A DNA stretch of 64,000 nt from Verrucomicrobiota bacterium (lineage in GTDB: Bacteria; Verrucomicrobiota; Verrucomicrobiia; Verrucomicrobiales; Akkermansiaceae), in the NCBI GenBank assembly GCA_030835305.1, contig JAURPJ010000038.1, positions 28,898 to 92,897 on the forward strand. Reading direction: 5' to 3'. The stretch's first letter is position 1. Each line of letters opens with the position of its first letter. The notes beneath the pieces were generated by a model that made no database searches, was not told where the DNA came from, and saw only the letters and a program-made list of their open reading frames with translations. Both the position numbers and the translations under genes were made by a program. Positions 16,592 to 27,332 of the stretch are shown here, in pieces.

Positions 16592-17370
16592 GACTTTCTG
16601 TCGTTCCGATAAGATCGATCCAGGTGCACATACCCTCCATCCGAATAGATAATCTGCCCGGTGGTATGGCTCGATTTGTCGGAAGCTAAAAAGACGACCG
16701 CATTCGCAATTTCTTCCGCACCTGTCATGCGCTGCCCCAGCGGGATGCGTTCACAAACTTCGGCAAGGTATCCAACGGGATCCTCTTTTCCTTGTGCCCA
16801 TGATTCATACATGGGCGTCAACACCTCAGCCGGGGCGACGGCATTCACACGAATTCCAAACTTCGCCAAATCGAGAGCCCACTCCCGCGTCAGCGCATTC
16901 ATCGCTCCCTTCGAAGCCGCGTAACCTGAAGTTTCCCCCTGCCCGGTCTCAGGAACCTTCGAGGTCACATTCACGATGAAGCCTTTTGCTTCAATCAGGG
17001 CATCCAGGGCATAATGAGTGAGCGCATAAACGTGCACGATGTTCCGCCGCAAAGACTGCACAAAATCATCCACTCCGCTGCGCAACGACACCCTGTCATT
17101 GACTCCGGCGTTATGAACCAGCCCGTCGATCCGACCGAAATTCTCAAGGGTCTCCAAGATGGCATTCCGGCATGCCTCGTCGGAAGTGAGTTCGGCTTCA
17201 ATTGCTCTCCCAGTCCCGAGCTTATCAATGAGTGTGCGCCCCTCTTCCTGCGTTCGTCCCACGATGACCGGAATGGCACCTTCGGCGGCAAATCCCTCGA
17301 CACACGCCGCACCAATCCCCCTTGAGCCGCCAGTCACAACGACCACTTTGTCTTTCAGTCCCAGATCCAT
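16588..17370 (-). CDS. SDR-family oxidoreductase
   Basis: VVVTGGSRGIGAACVEGFAAEGA...HNAGVND...GYAASKGAMNALTREWALDLAKFGIRVNAVAPAEV. Confidence 0.9.
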   Translation of the reverse strand: MDLGLKDKVVVVTGGSRGIGAACVEGFAAEGAIPVIVGRTQEEGRTLIDKLGTGRAIEAELTSDEACRNAILETLENFGRIDGLVHNAGVNDRVSLRSGVDDFVQSLRRNIVHVYALTHYALDALIEAKGFIVNVTSKVPETGQGETSGYAASKGAMNALTREWALDLAKFGIRVNAVAPAEVLTPMYESWAQGKEDPVGYLAEVCERIPLGQRMTGAEEIANAVVFLASDKSSHTTGQIIYSDGGYVHLDRSYRNDRKS

Positions 17371-17381
17371 CGACCCGAAGT

Positions 17382-18713
17382 CTAGTCCGTTTCAAACTCA
17401 AAGTGAACCCCACACTTTGCCTCGGGCCGCCCGCGCCAAACATCTCCGACCGGAAAAGTATGATCTCTCAAAAACTCCTCCCGGAATTCCAGACCCCACC
17501 CCAGAGCTTCAGGAGTGACGTAATGCCCTCCTTTCATCCGGACCGGTTGTTCAACCGCATCCTGCAAAAAATCGATATACTCGACCAATTGCGTTTCCGA
17601 ATGCCCGCTCACCGCAATTTGATCCCACATTCCATAGTGCTGAATCATATTACAAAGGGCGATTCCACCTCCGTGCGGACAAACCGGCACGCCAAACTTC
17701 GCGGCCATCAAAATGATGGCCATGACATCGTTCACTCCGGCCACTCTCACGGCATCGATCTGGCAATATCCGATTGCTCCGCTCTTCAGCAGTTGCTTGA
17801 AAATCACAGGCGAAGCCGCGTGCTCGCCACAGGCAAACCGAAACGATTCTTCCCTGAAGCTTTCAGAAAGTTCAAGATACCCCAGAACATCATCCCGGGC
17901 GATCGGCTCCTCCACCCACTTCAGATCAAACGGTCCATAGTTCGAAACGTGCTTCTTCGCTTCCTCCACCCCCCAAAATTGATTGGCATCCACCATCAAC
18001 GATTGCTCGTCGCCAATCGCTTCCCGCATGAACCTGATCCGCGCCACGTCCTCGTAAGAATTCAAGCCCACCTTCACCTTGAAGGCGTCAAATCCTTGCT
18101 CCTGCAGTTTGCGAACCGTCGCCAAAATCGCCTCATCACTCAGCCCCAACCATCCGGCTGTGCAGTAGGCTTTCGGCCCGACATCGTTCATCTGCATCTC
18201 ACGGGACGCCTTTTTTTGGGCCGCCTTTTTCAGAATTCCCAACGCCTCTTCAGGAGTCAACGCATCCTTCAAATTCCTCCAGTCGATACAATGAACTACG
18301 AACTCCGGCTCAAGATCCACGAGCAGTTTCCAAAGCGGCTTCCCCTCGGACTTGGCCCACAAATCCCACATCGCATTAATGATCGCCCCACAAGCCATGC
18401 GAAAGACCCCGTCGTGCAACCAACGCAACTGGTGATGATCATTCAACCTCCGATACAGTTTCACCGGAGCCTCACAAAACTCCTCCAAAGTCGTGCCTAC
18501 CACCAAAGAGGCGAGGTCTTCGATTCCATAACCAATCCAGTCCGTTCCCGCCCCAACGGTGAAGACCACGGACACGCCTGTCAGCCCGCCGTCGGTTTCC
18601 AGATGCAGCACTGCGGACGAATAATCCGGAGCTTTATGAAAAGGATCCGAGCCCAACATCTCGTCCGAGGTCGGAACCCGAACATCGATCACTTTCGCAG
18701 AAGTAATTTTCAT
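17382..18713 (-). CDS. L-fuconate dehydratase (enolase superfamily)
   Basis: MKITSAKVIDVRVPTSDEMLGSDPFHKAPDYSSAVLHLETDGG...FKVKVG...VDANQFWGVEEA...CPHGGGIALCNMIQH. Confidence 0.88.
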   Translation of the reverse strand: MKITSAKVIDVRVPTSDEMLGSDPFHKAPDYSSAVLHLETDGGLTGVSVVFTVGAGTDWIGYGIEDLASLVVGTTLEEFCEAPVKLYRRLNDHHQLRWLHDGVFRMACGAIINAMWDLWAKSEGKPLWKLLVDLEPEFVVHCIDWRNLKDALTPEEALGILKKAAQKKASREMQMNDVGPKAYCTAGWLGLSDEAILATVRKLQEQGFDAFKVKVGLNSYEDVARIRFMREAIGDEQSLMVDANQFWGVEEAKKHVSNYGPFDLKWVEEPIARDDVLGYLELSESFREESFRFACGEHAASPVIFKQLLKSGAIGYCQIDAVRVAGVNDVMAIILMAAKFGVPVCPHGGGIALCNMIQHYGMWDQIAVSGHSETQLVEYIDFLQDAVEQPVRMKGGHYVTPEALGWGLEFREEFLRDHTFPVGDVWRGRPEAKCGVHFEFETD

Positions 18714-18717
18714 GCCG

Positions 18718-19575
18718 CTAGCGTTCTTTCACTGCCACTTGTTTTTGGGAGCCCAAGCCATCGATTCCCAGCTCAACCACATCGCCTTCTTTCAAATAGA
18801 AGGGCGGATCAAAGCCAAGCCCAACTCCAGCCGGCGTTCCGGTCGAGATCACATCGCCCGGCAGCAGGGTCATGAAATTGCTGAGATAGCTGATCACTTG
18901 TTGGATGTTAAAAATAAAATCCGAGGTGTTTCCATCCTGTAACTTCTCGCCATTCAAACTTAACCAAAGCCCCAGATTATTGGGATCAGCGACCTCGTCA
19001 CTCGTCGCCAAATAGGGTCCAAATGGCGCGTAGGTATCAGCTGATTTCCCCTTCACCCACTGCCCTCCTTTCTCCAGCTGCCACTCGCGCTCCGAGTAAT
19101 CATTATGTACTCCATACCCGGCGACGTAATCCAAGGCCTCCTCTTCACTGACATACTTGGTCCGCTTTCCGATCACCACCGCCAACTCCACTTCCCAATC
19201 GGTCTTTTCGGAATCCCGTGGAATGACGATCTCATCATTCGGACCGGCCCAAGCGGTCGTCGCCTTAAAAAACACCACCGGCTCACTCGGTGGTTCCATC
19301 CCTGCCTCCTTGGCGTGCGAAGCATAGTTCAAGCCGATGCAGACAACCTTCGATGGGCGCGCCACCGCCGGAGCCAGCTTGACGTCACCAGCATTCACCC
19401 GAGGCAACGAATCCCCACGTTCTTGTAAAAACTTCTCCAGCCTCTCCAATCCATTGTTCTCAAAAAATGCCTCCCCCCAGTCCTCGCCAAATTCAGCGCA
19501 ATTCAGGATCTCGGTTTCAGTCGTAAAAATACCAGGCACGACCGTGCCGTTCTCGTAATATCGGGTCAGTTTCAT
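18718..19575 (-). CDS. Fumarylacetoacetate hydrolase-family protein (likely 2,4-diketo-3-deoxy-L-fuconate hydrolase)
   Basis: KVVCIGLNYASHAKEAGMEPPSEPVVFFKATTAWAGPNDEIVIPRDSEKTDWEVELAVVIG. Confidence 0.88.
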   Translation of the reverse strand: MKLTRYYENGTVVPGIFTTETEILNCAEFGEDWGEAFFENNGLERLEKFLQERGDSLPRVNAGDVKLAPAVARPSKVVCIGLNYASHAKEAGMEPPSEPVVFFKATTAWAGPNDEIVIPRDSEKTDWEVELAVVIGKRTKYVSEEEALDYVAGYGVHNDYSEREWQLEKGGQWVKGKSADTYAPFGPYLATSDEVADPNNLGLWLSLNGEKLQDGNTSDFIFNIQQVISYLSNFMTLLPGDVISTGTPAGVGLGFDPPFYLKEGDVVELGIDGLGSQKQVAVKER

Positions 19576-19588
19576 CAGTCTAAATTTT

Positions 19589-20338
19589 CTATCTCAACAA
19601 AGTCGCACCGCCATCGATATCATAAGCCGAGCCCGTAATGAAGGCGGCCTTATCCGAGCACAAAAACGCGGCTAGCTCCGCAACCTCGGACGGTTTCCCC
19701 ATTCGCCCGATCGGTTGATATTCGGAAAGCTTTTGGAACATTCCGGCCCGCTCCTCTTCGGGGTAGTTTTTCTCCAGGTAACCATCCACAAATGGCGTGT
19801 GAATCCGGGCCGGGCAAAGGCAGTTCGCTCGAATTCCTTCCGACAAATAGTCCCGGGCAACCGACAAGGTCATCGATAACGCCGCCCCTTTCGACATCGA
19901 ATAAGCGAAGCGTTCTTGAATCCCAACCTTGGCCGCCATCGATGCCATATTCACAATCGCTCCGCCCCCGGCTTCGATCATCTTCGGAATCGCAAAGTGA
20001 ATGCAGTGATAAATCCCCTTCACATTCACGCCATAAATCCGGTCCATTTCCTCGGGCGTGGTATCGCCAACTTTGCCGATCGAGGCAATCCCCGCACAAT
20101 TCACCAAAGCATCCACCTTTGCAATCTTCGCAAAAACCTCCCTCACCGAATCCGTCGACGACACATCACACGCGATGGATTCAGCACTGCCTCCGGCCTC
20201 CTCGATCAAAGCAACCGTCTCAGATCCGGCGGCCTCATCAAGATCGAGAATGACGAGATGACAACCATCTTCCGCCAGTCGCTGACAAATCGCCCTGCCA
20301 ATTCCTGACCCACCTCCGGTAACAACTGCATCTTCCAT
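19589..20338 (-). CDS. SDR-family oxidoreductase (likely 2-keto-3-deoxy-L-fuconate dehydrogenase)
   Basis: AVVTGGGSGIGRAICQRLAEDG...NCAGIASIGKVGDTTPEEMDRIYGVNVKGIYHC...AFITGSAYDIDGGATLLR; clustered with fuconate genes. Confidence 0.87.
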   Translation of the reverse strand: MEDAVVTGGGSGIGRAICQRLAEDGCHLVILDLDEAAGSETVALIEEAGGSAESIACDVSSTDSVREVFAKIAKVDALVNCAGIASIGKVGDTTPEEMDRIYGVNVKGIYHCIHFAIPKMIEAGGGAIVNMASMAAKVGIQERFAYSMSKGAALSMTLSVARDYLSEGIRANCLCPARIHTPFVDGYLEKNYPEEERAGMFQKLSEYQPIGRMGKPSEVAELAAFLCSDKAAFITGSAYDIDGGATLLR

Positions 20339-20839
20339 GGTTTGTTTCTACCGGGAATAAGTGCCAAATCTCTTCCCCCGAAGCAAGCACACACCCCCCG
20401 CCACCCGGACAACCGTCGTCAAAAATTCGTTTTTGGGGCTACTCAAACGACAGCCACCTCCATCAAGAGCACCCCTACCGACTCCTTTCCCTCGAAAAGC
20501 CGGAAAGAATTCCTCAGCTACTTTCACTCTCCAAACTCAACTACGGCTTCAAGTTCTCCATCCCGGAGCAAGTTGTAAGTCCTACTCTAGGTCTTGGTTT
20601 TCGCATCATAATCGGTCTGCCAGAAATCATTGCCATGCGTGCTTTGGTCCACCACCTCGCCATTCACCTTGAGAACGAAGCCCTGGTGGGAACTTAAACC
20701 CGTGAAGGGGTTGGTCTCCAAATGCAGCAGTGCTAAAAAAGTCCGAAAAACGGATCCAGACGATAAACTGCTCATGTTCTCATGATTTCTTCTATTTCAT
20801 AAATTCGACTTTTTGAATATGGAGACTAAGTCAACGCAT

Positions 20840-21175
20840 ATGGCAAAAAAGAGACAGATATCGCCCAAGGCTCTCGCAAAACTTGGAGCAGTGTTCAAGG
20901 TCCTCGGAGACATAGGGAGGTTGGCTCTTGTACAGGAACTCAAGCAGGGGGGGAAACCCGTTGGCGAACTTTTTAAACTAACGGATTAGGGACAAGCGAC
21001 CGTTTCAAAAAGCCTCAAAATGATGAGCGAAGCTGGCTTGCTGGAGAGAAAGAAGGAGGGCGTGCGTGTTTTTTACCGGGTTGAAGACCGCCTCGTCTTT
21101 GACTTGTGCGAGCTGGTTTGTGGGAAACTGAATCGCGACCACAAAGTTCTGAGCGAAATCGAGTATTCCATTTGA
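20840..21175 (+). pseudogene. ArsR-family HTH regulator interrupted by in-frame TAG (20987-20989)
   Basis: MAKKRQISPKALAKLGAVFKVLGDIGRLALVQELKQGGKPVGELFKLTD*GQATVSKSLKMMSEAGLLERKKEGVRVFYRVEDRLVFDLCELVCGKLNRDHKVLSEIEYSI. Confidence 0.8.
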
Positions 21176-21260
21176 GTCTCACCGGTCTGCCCCCCGGGGC
21201 TGGTGAATCCAAAAAAGAGGGGGCAGGACGATCAATCACCTGCACAAAAAAGGCATCGCT

Positions 21261-21611
21261 CTAGGCTAAACTGATCACGAAGAACGGTCTCTTCTTGAGT
21301 TCTTCATCGAAGTTCACCAAAGCATGACCAAAACCCATTTGGGCTTCGTCCGGAGAATGAGACAAGGGCACAAAGACCTCCTGTTTTAAAAATTTCAGTT
21401 CCGCAACGGCCTCCTTCACCACGGTGTAGCCGCCATCAAAATTATGTTTTTCACGCAAACGATCCCAAATCATCTTTGCGCTGTGGCGCTGCTTGCAAGG
21501 CATATTCATGTCGGATTTTAAGACCTCCACAATCCAGTCATGGTTAGCATCAATCTTGGGTTCGGGCTTCTTGGGTCGCCGGTATCCGGGCGGAACCGAA
21601 TGAGCCAACAT
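21261..21611 (-). pseudogene. IS21-family transposase (IstA-like) fragment
   Basis: PPGYRRPKKPEPKIDANHDWIVEVLKSDMNMPCKQRHSAKMIWDRLREKHNFDGGYTVVKEAVAELKFLKQEVFVPLSHSPDEAQMGFGHALV. Confidence 0.8.
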
Positions 21612-21962
21612 CTTTTGAATAGTTTCCTAGTGCAGATCCTCTTCCTTCATCACAGGACGCTTACTACGCTTCTCTATCAGTAGTTTTCGGCGCACTCACG
21701 CCCATTGTTCCATGTCCATATACAGGTATCCTTTCTTGAATTCATAGCGCTTTTACCCAGACCCGAAAACCGTATCGCTTTTGCCATGGCCTTTACCGGA
21801 AAGATGGCGTTAGTCCATCTCGACTCTAAAAATGCATGAGGGCTACCCAATGAGGCTCATTTACACTAAAAATTGCTCTTTTCCCCTCCTCCAAAAAAAA
21901 TTTTGCAAGGTGGGCGAAATTGGTAGTATAGTAACAATCTTTCTTTCTCACGAAGCCACCGT

Positions 21963-24173
21963 ATGTCCTGTTCTCTTTTCAAACTCAACCCGCAGTCAGG
22001 CACGCAACCGTCGCGCTCATCCGCGTTGGCCATCGCAGGTGTTACTGTAGTTTTGCTAACCCCCTTTGCCTCCGCCAAAACCTGGGTGGATTCGACCGGG
22101 AATCCGCTGAACGGGGATTTCCTTGGCTTAAAGGACGGCAAGGTGGCCATTCGTCTGGAGGATGGAAAGACGAACCAGATTCCATTGCAGGCTCTTTCAA
22201 AGGTCGATCAGGAGTTCGCAAAGAAGCGCAGCTTTACCTATAAGGCCGAGCTAGTCGCCCTTGCGGTCAGGCGGATCAATGCAGCAGTCGAGAATGGGCT
22301 CAAGGAGCAGGATCTGAAATACAACGGCGGGCTTAACGACCACATGTTCCTCCGTCGTATCTACCTCGATCTGGCGGGGCGCATTCCCAACTACAAGGAG
22401 GCCAGGGATTTCCTCAACTCGCGCAGTCCGCAGAAGCGTCAGGAGCTGATCACGAAGCTCCTCAGCTCGGTTGACTACACCAGCCACAACTACAACTACT
22501 TCGCGGAACAATTGCGCATCCAGTCGCGCTTCCCCGGAACCGTCTTGCGCAACGACACTTTCATCTACTGGCTCAAGGAGCAGATTCAGACGAACCGTCC
22601 CTACGACGAGCTGGTGCGTGAACTGATTACCGCTGAAGGCCGCATTTGGGATAATCCCGCGGTGAGCTATCACCTCCGGGACAAGGACATGAAACTCGAT
22701 CATGTCGCCTTCATGGGAAAAGTGTTCCTCGGTACCGACATCACTTGCGCGCAGTGTCATGACGATCCCTTCAGCAACTGGACGCAGTACGAGTATTACG
22801 AGCTTGCGGCCTACCTCTCCGGTTTGGAGCACAAGGGACCCAAGCCCAAAAACACTGCCATCCCGAACCGAAAGCAGATCGAGCAGTATCTGGCCCAGAA
22901 GAACAATCTCGATCCCAGTAAGGAGGAGGATAAGGAAAAGCTCCGCAACTTAGTTCGCCGCTATGACCGTCCGCTGCGTGACATCGACCGAGCTGGCGAG
23001 TTCGTGGTCCACAGCGTAAAGGACCGCCCGATGCGTCTTCCCGCGACCTACCAATACGATGACGCCATGCCACAGGAGGTCGTTCCACCCCGTATTCTCT
23101 TTGGAAAAGAACAGGGTGCCGCGGTGGCCGCCCTCACTCCCCGCGAGCGCCTTGCCGCTTGGTTGACCTCCCGCGACAACAAGAAGTTTGCAATGAATAT
23201 CGCCAACCGGATGTGGGCCAAATTCATGGGCCGCGGGGTCTCCGAACCGCTCCACAACATCAACCCGCGCAAGGCTTACAATCCTGAACTCCTCAAGGTT
23301 CTCGCCGAGGAAATGCTAGTTCTCGATTTCGACCTCAAGGCCTTTGCTTGGGTCATCGTCAACACCAAGGCCTATAACCAGCTCGCCACCCGCACCAAAT
23401 CGTCCGAAGCGGATCCTTATTATTTCCAGGGACCCATCCTACGCCGCATGACCGCAGAACAGGTCTGGGATTCCATGATGACCCTCATGCTTGGGGACCC
23501 GAATCAATTCCGCCTCGAGTCCGGTGAGGAAGTTAACGAAGTGATGAACCTGGCCGGCCAGAGCCCTTCCTCGGTCGAAGCCTTCCTCGCTTCGCTGGAT
23601 GAATACAACAAGTTCCGTCCCGAAAACCTCATCGTGAACGCCGAGGGTGTTTCCATTCTCGAAGCCAAGTTGGCCCCTCAGGAAACGGCGGGGGCATTTG
23701 GCACAAACCTGACGAGGCCTCCCTTCAAAAAGATGGAAGGCAAGTCCGCTGAGGGAGCGATGGCCGAACTGATGAACCAGGCCAAGAAAAAGAAGATCCT
23801 CCTCGCCCGCGCCTCCGAGCTTCCACAGCCCTCCGACCCGGCTCACTTCCTAAGCCAATTTGGCCAGTCGCAACGCACCTTTGTCATCCGGGCGAGCTCG
23901 CTCGACGGGTCGGTGCCCCAGGTCATGGAGCTTATGAACGGTTACACCACCGAGATTCTCACCCAGCCGGGTTCCAAGATCTTTATGGACATGAAGAATC
24001 TCCGCTCGAACTTCGAGAAAGCAGATGTCGTCTTCATGAGCATTCTCAGTCGCCGCGCGGTCGGCAACGAACACAACCTCATCGACAAGGAGCTTCGCTC
24101 TGGAAGCGACGAGGTCTTTGCCGACCTCATCTGGGCCCTCCTCAACACTCCTGAGTTCCTCTTCGTCAAGTAA
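21963..24173 (+). CDS. DUF1549/DUF1553 (PSCyt2-type) protein
   Basis: RRIYLDLAGRIPNYKEARDFL...CAQCHDDPF...RLAAWLTSRDNKKFAMNIANRMWAKFMGRGV. Confidence 0.9.
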   Translation: MSCSLFKLNPQSGTQPSRSSALAIAGVTVVLLTPFASAKTWVDSTGNPLNGDFLGLKDGKVAIRLEDGKTNQIPLQALSKVDQEFAKKRSFTYKAELVALAVRRINAAVENGLKEQDLKYNGGLNDHMFLRRIYLDLAGRIPNYKEARDFLNSRSPQKRQELITKLLSSVDYTSHNYNYFAEQLRIQSRFPGTVLRNDTFIYWLKEQIQTNRPYDELVRELITAEGRIWDNPAVSYHLRDKDMKLDHVAFMGKVFLGTDITCAQCHDDPFSNWTQYEYYELAAYLSGLEHKGPKPKNTAIPNRKQIEQYLAQKNNLDPSKEEDKEKLRNLVRRYDRPLRDIDRAGEFVVHSVKDRPMRLPATYQYDDAMPQEVVPPRILFGKEQGAAVAALTPRERLAAWLTSRDNKKFAMNIANRMWAKFMGRGVSEPLHNINPRKAYNPELLKVLAEEMLVLDFDLKAFAWVIVNTKAYNQLATRTKSSEADPYYFQGPILRRMTAEQVWDSMMTLMLGDPNQFRLESGEEVNEVMNLAGQSPSSVEAFLASLDEYNKFRPENLIVNAEGVSILEAKLAPQETAGAFGTNLTRPPFKKMEGKSAEGAMAELMNQAKKKKILLARASELPQPSDPAHFLSQFGQSQRTFVIRASSLDGSVPQVMELMNGYTTEILTQPGSKIFMDMKNLRSNFEKADVVFMSILSRRAVGNEHNLIDKELRSGSDEVFADLIWALLNTPEFLFVK

Positions 24174-24193
24174 ACCTCCAACTCCGCCTCTCA

Positions 24194-25471
24194 ATGATAG
24201 ACACTTTTAAGAATTTCGACGACATCGACCGTCGCGACTTCCTCACCGGAACGGCCGCCGCCGCTCTCGGGGTAAGCATTCTTCCCAACCTTGCGGTTGG
24301 CGAAGAACAGGAAGTCATCAAGCCCGGCGCGCACGCCACAGCCAAGAACGTCATCTTCCTCTACATGGCGGGCGGAATGCCGCATGTGGACACCTTTGAT
24401 CCCAAGATTCCCAGCCATATCGCCGGGGGCTCCTCTCCGATCGCTACAAACGCGAGTGGACTTCAGATTGCCAGTCACCTCCCCAATATGGCCAAGCAGG
24501 CCGACAAGTTTGCGGTGGTGCGTTCCATGACCACCAAGACCGGTGATCATGCCGGCGGGAACTACCTCATGCACACCGGCTTCAGCCGGCAGCCCGGCCA
24601 AAGCCATCCGCAAATGGGATCATGGGCGCAGCACTTTCTCGGTCGCCGCAACAAGCTCATTCCAGACAGCATTGTCATCGGAGGCGGAAACCCCGGACCA
24701 GGATTCTTCCGTCCCGATCACAGTCCGCTTCCCATCGGCGACCCCAGCCGCGGCCTCAAGGATCTCGTTCCCAAGATCGATAAGAAGCGCTTCGAGCGCC
24801 GCATGAAGTACGCCAAGGCTTTTAGCGAGACCTTTGAGGAAGGGTTTCCACACGACGACGTACGCGCCTATGCGGATTTCTACGAGGAAACAGTCAAGCT
24901 CTTTGACGACAAGACCACCGAACTTTTCGACATCAACAAGGAGCCTGCCGAGATAAAGAGCCTTTATGGCAATTCCCGCTTTGGGCGGGGCTTGCTCCTC
25001 GCCCGTCGCCTCGTCGAAAACAACGTTCGCTACGTCGAGGTCCAGCTTGGTGGTTGGGACGGCCAGCACGGGAACTACAACGCCGGGGCAAACCGTGCCA
25101 GTGAGATGGACGGGCCGGTGGCGGCTTTGTTACAGGACCTTGAAGCCCGCGGACTCCTCAAGGAGACAATGGTCGTTCTCACCACCGAGTTCGGCAGGAC
25201 TCCAAAGATCAATCAACGTGGCGGACGCGATCACTTCCCGAAAGCGTTCTCGGTTATGCTTGCCGGCGGCGGGGTCAATGGGGGCCAGTATATTGGTGAA
25301 ACAGATGAGAATGCCAGCAGCATCAAGAGCGACCGCTTTGGGCCCAAGGATCTTCACACGACAATCGCCTATGCTCTCGGCCTACCAATCGACAAGCGGG
25401 TCCACCCGGGCGGCGGACGTCCCTTCTTCGTGGGTGACCGTGGCAAGGTTATCAAGCAAGCCTTTGCGTGA
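24194..25471 (+). CDS. DUF1501 protein
   Basis: RRDFLTGTAAAALG...KNVIFLYMAGGMPHVDTFDPK...GDHAGGNYLMHTGFSRQPGQSHPQMGSW. Confidence 0.9.
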   Translation: MIDTFKNFDDIDRRDFLTGTAAAALGVSILPNLAVGEEQEVIKPGAHATAKNVIFLYMAGGMPHVDTFDPKIPSHIAGGSSPIATNASGLQIASHLPNMAKQADKFAVVRSMTTKTGDHAGGNYLMHTGFSRQPGQSHPQMGSWAQHFLGRRNKLIPDSIVIGGGNPGPGFFRPDHSPLPIGDPSRGLKDLVPKIDKKRFERRMKYAKAFSETFEEGFPHDDVRAYADFYEETVKLFDDKTTELFDINKEPAEIKSLYGNSRFGRGLLLARRLVENNVRYVEVQLGGWDGQHGNYNAGANRASEMDGPVAALLQDLEARGLLKETMVVLTTEFGRTPKINQRGGRDHFPKAFSVMLAGGGVNGGQYIGETDENASSIKSDRFGPKDLHTTIAYALGLPIDKRVHPGGGRPFFVGDRGKVIKQAFA

Positions 25472-26436
25472 TCGCTGAAAGCCGTTCCCACCAAAACCAC
25501 CCAGCCCAATGCCCCCGCACCGACGGGCTGTGGTGTTTGGAAGATGGAATCCTAAGGGGTTCCCCCATCATCTATTTTTCGAGGCGGGAAAAAACAAACA
25601 ATTCGGGTATTCTACGATTTTAATCTGCAGCCTGCTTGGCATAGAAGCCCGGAATCGGCCGGACAGGAATTGTCCGGGCCCGGATTTTCAAACGTCTTCT
25701 CCAGCCCCCGCCGCCCGCACTTTTTCAGCCAGCCAAACGACCATTGTTACATTGTTATTCTCCCGCTGCTTTCCACTCACCACTCCCAACCTTCAGCTCT
25801 TCTGTTTTTAAACCCCACCATATTGTTCTGATGAAACGAGGACTTTCATCGGATGACTTGACCAACTCGACCGACTGAAAAAAATCTCCAATGCATCCGC
25901 CAACCAGAAGAAGAATCAAGAGGGTAAAGGACAACTTAAGTGTTATTTTTTTCACTGAAGAATTTAATCTCGACAAGAACCGGGTCAATGTTGGGGTAAG
26001 ACTTCCGCCCGATTCAAGTATATTTTATATTTCTTTTTCTTGTACATCGGTCAATTTTTCTGCGCCGAGCCTCTATGGCTGCCGGTTGAGCCCGGCAGCC
26101 CTTTCAAGTCGATCGGTCATTGATTGAGATACGGTGCGTATCACTTTTTTCGGGGCTATCTGAATTGATACCTTATCTGACACCAAGGGCTATTGAACAA
26201 TTGAAGATAAACTCCCACGCACCCCAGCCTTCTTGAACGCGAGAACGATATCCGCTTTAAGGGATGTCGAAAAAAAAATCTTGAAAACGGAGACTCCATT
26301 ACTCTCCGACCTGAGGATTGGGTTGAACGAAAAACCCAGCCAAAGAGGCTGATCGATCACCACAGCCGCGTTCCGCCGTTAGATCATTCGCTGACAAGCC
26401 AGGCTCCGAAGCAGCGTAGGTAGCCTCCACAAACCT

Positions 26437-27330
26437 ATGAAGAAATTCTGGCTCTCTCTCCTGTCAATCACTCTACCGGCCTCCGCGGTCACTTTTGAGG
26501 ACAACGACACCGTCGTTCTTCTCGGAAACACCGTCATCGAACGTGCCCAAAAATACGGATACTTCGAAACTGCGATCAGCCTCTCCGCCGGGAAAAACAA
26601 CCTTAAGTTCCGTAATCTCGGCTGGAGCGGTGACACTGTGTTCGGCACCGCAAGAAGCTACTTCGGCCCTCCCAAGGAAGGATTCGATCGCCTCAAATCC
26701 GACCTCACCGAACTCAAGCCCAACGTCGTCATCGTCTGCTACGGAGCCGTCGCCGCCTTCGACGGAGAAAAAGGCCTCCCCGAATTCATTTCCGGATACG
26801 AAACTCTTCTCTCCATGATCAAATCATCGGCAGCCCCCCGGGAGATTGTCATCGTCTCGCCCCCGCCCGCCGAATCTCTCGGCGCACCCATGCCCGACAT
26901 GGCGGAACACAACAAGCGCCTCGCCCTTTACTCCGAAGCCCTCGGCGACTTGGCAGCCAAACACAAACTCCGGTTCGCCGACTTCTTCACCACGCTAGGC
27001 AGTAGCAAAGGCCTTACTGACAACGGCCTCCACTTCACCAGTGAAGGCTATCAAACCGCCTCTCCAAAATTCGTCGAAGCCCTCGGCATCAACCTTGCCA
27101 CCGGCAACCAACTCCAAAGCGAGCACGCCCGCAAACTCCGCGAAGCCACCGTCGCCAAAAACAAGCTCTTCTTCTTCCGCTGGCGCCCTGCCAACGAAAC
27201 CTACCTCCGTCTCTTCCGCAAACACGAGCAAGGCAACAACGTCAGAGAGCTCCCGATGTTTGACCCGCTCATCGCCGAGGCCGAAAAGGAAATCGAAGCC
27301 CTCAAGAAAACCACTCTTTCCCTCAAGTAG
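26437..27330 (+). CDS. SGNH/GDSL-type hydrolase
   Basis: VVLLGNTVIERAQKYGYFETAISL...RNLGWSGDTVFG...DNGLHFTSEGYQ. Confidence 0.75.
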   Translation: MKKFWLSLLSITLPASAVTFEDNDTVVLLGNTVIERAQKYGYFETAISLSAGKNNLKFRNLGWSGDTVFGTARSYFGPPKEGFDRLKSDLTELKPNVVIVCYGAVAAFDGEKGLPEFISGYETLLSMIKSSAAPREIVIVSPPPAESLGAPMPDMAEHNKRLALYSEALGDLAAKHKLRFADFFTTLGSSKGLTDNGLHFTSEGYQTASPKFVEALGINLATGNQLQSEHARKLREATVAKNKLFFFRWRPANETYLRLFRKHEQGNNVRELPMFDPLIAEAEKEIEALKKTTLSLK

Positions 27331-27332
27331 AA

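Noticed and set aside
17322-18875. 517-aa plus-strand ORF
   Set aside because: Antisense shadow of the L-fuconate dehydratase gene in high-G+C DNA. The same applies to 1675-2646, 29448-30617, 40186-40863 and many other track ORFs.
21963-25471. DUF1549/DUF1501 pair, and DUF1592/DUF1552 pair at 59530-63426, as novel systems
   Set aside because: Well-known recurrent gene pairs in Planctomycetes/Verrucomicrobia.
25660-26100. Hairpins such as CCGGACA-GGAAT-TGTCCGG and GGCTGCCGG-N-CCGGCAGCC as novel RNAs
   Set aside because: Ordinary intergenic hairpins, most simply terminators; no further support.
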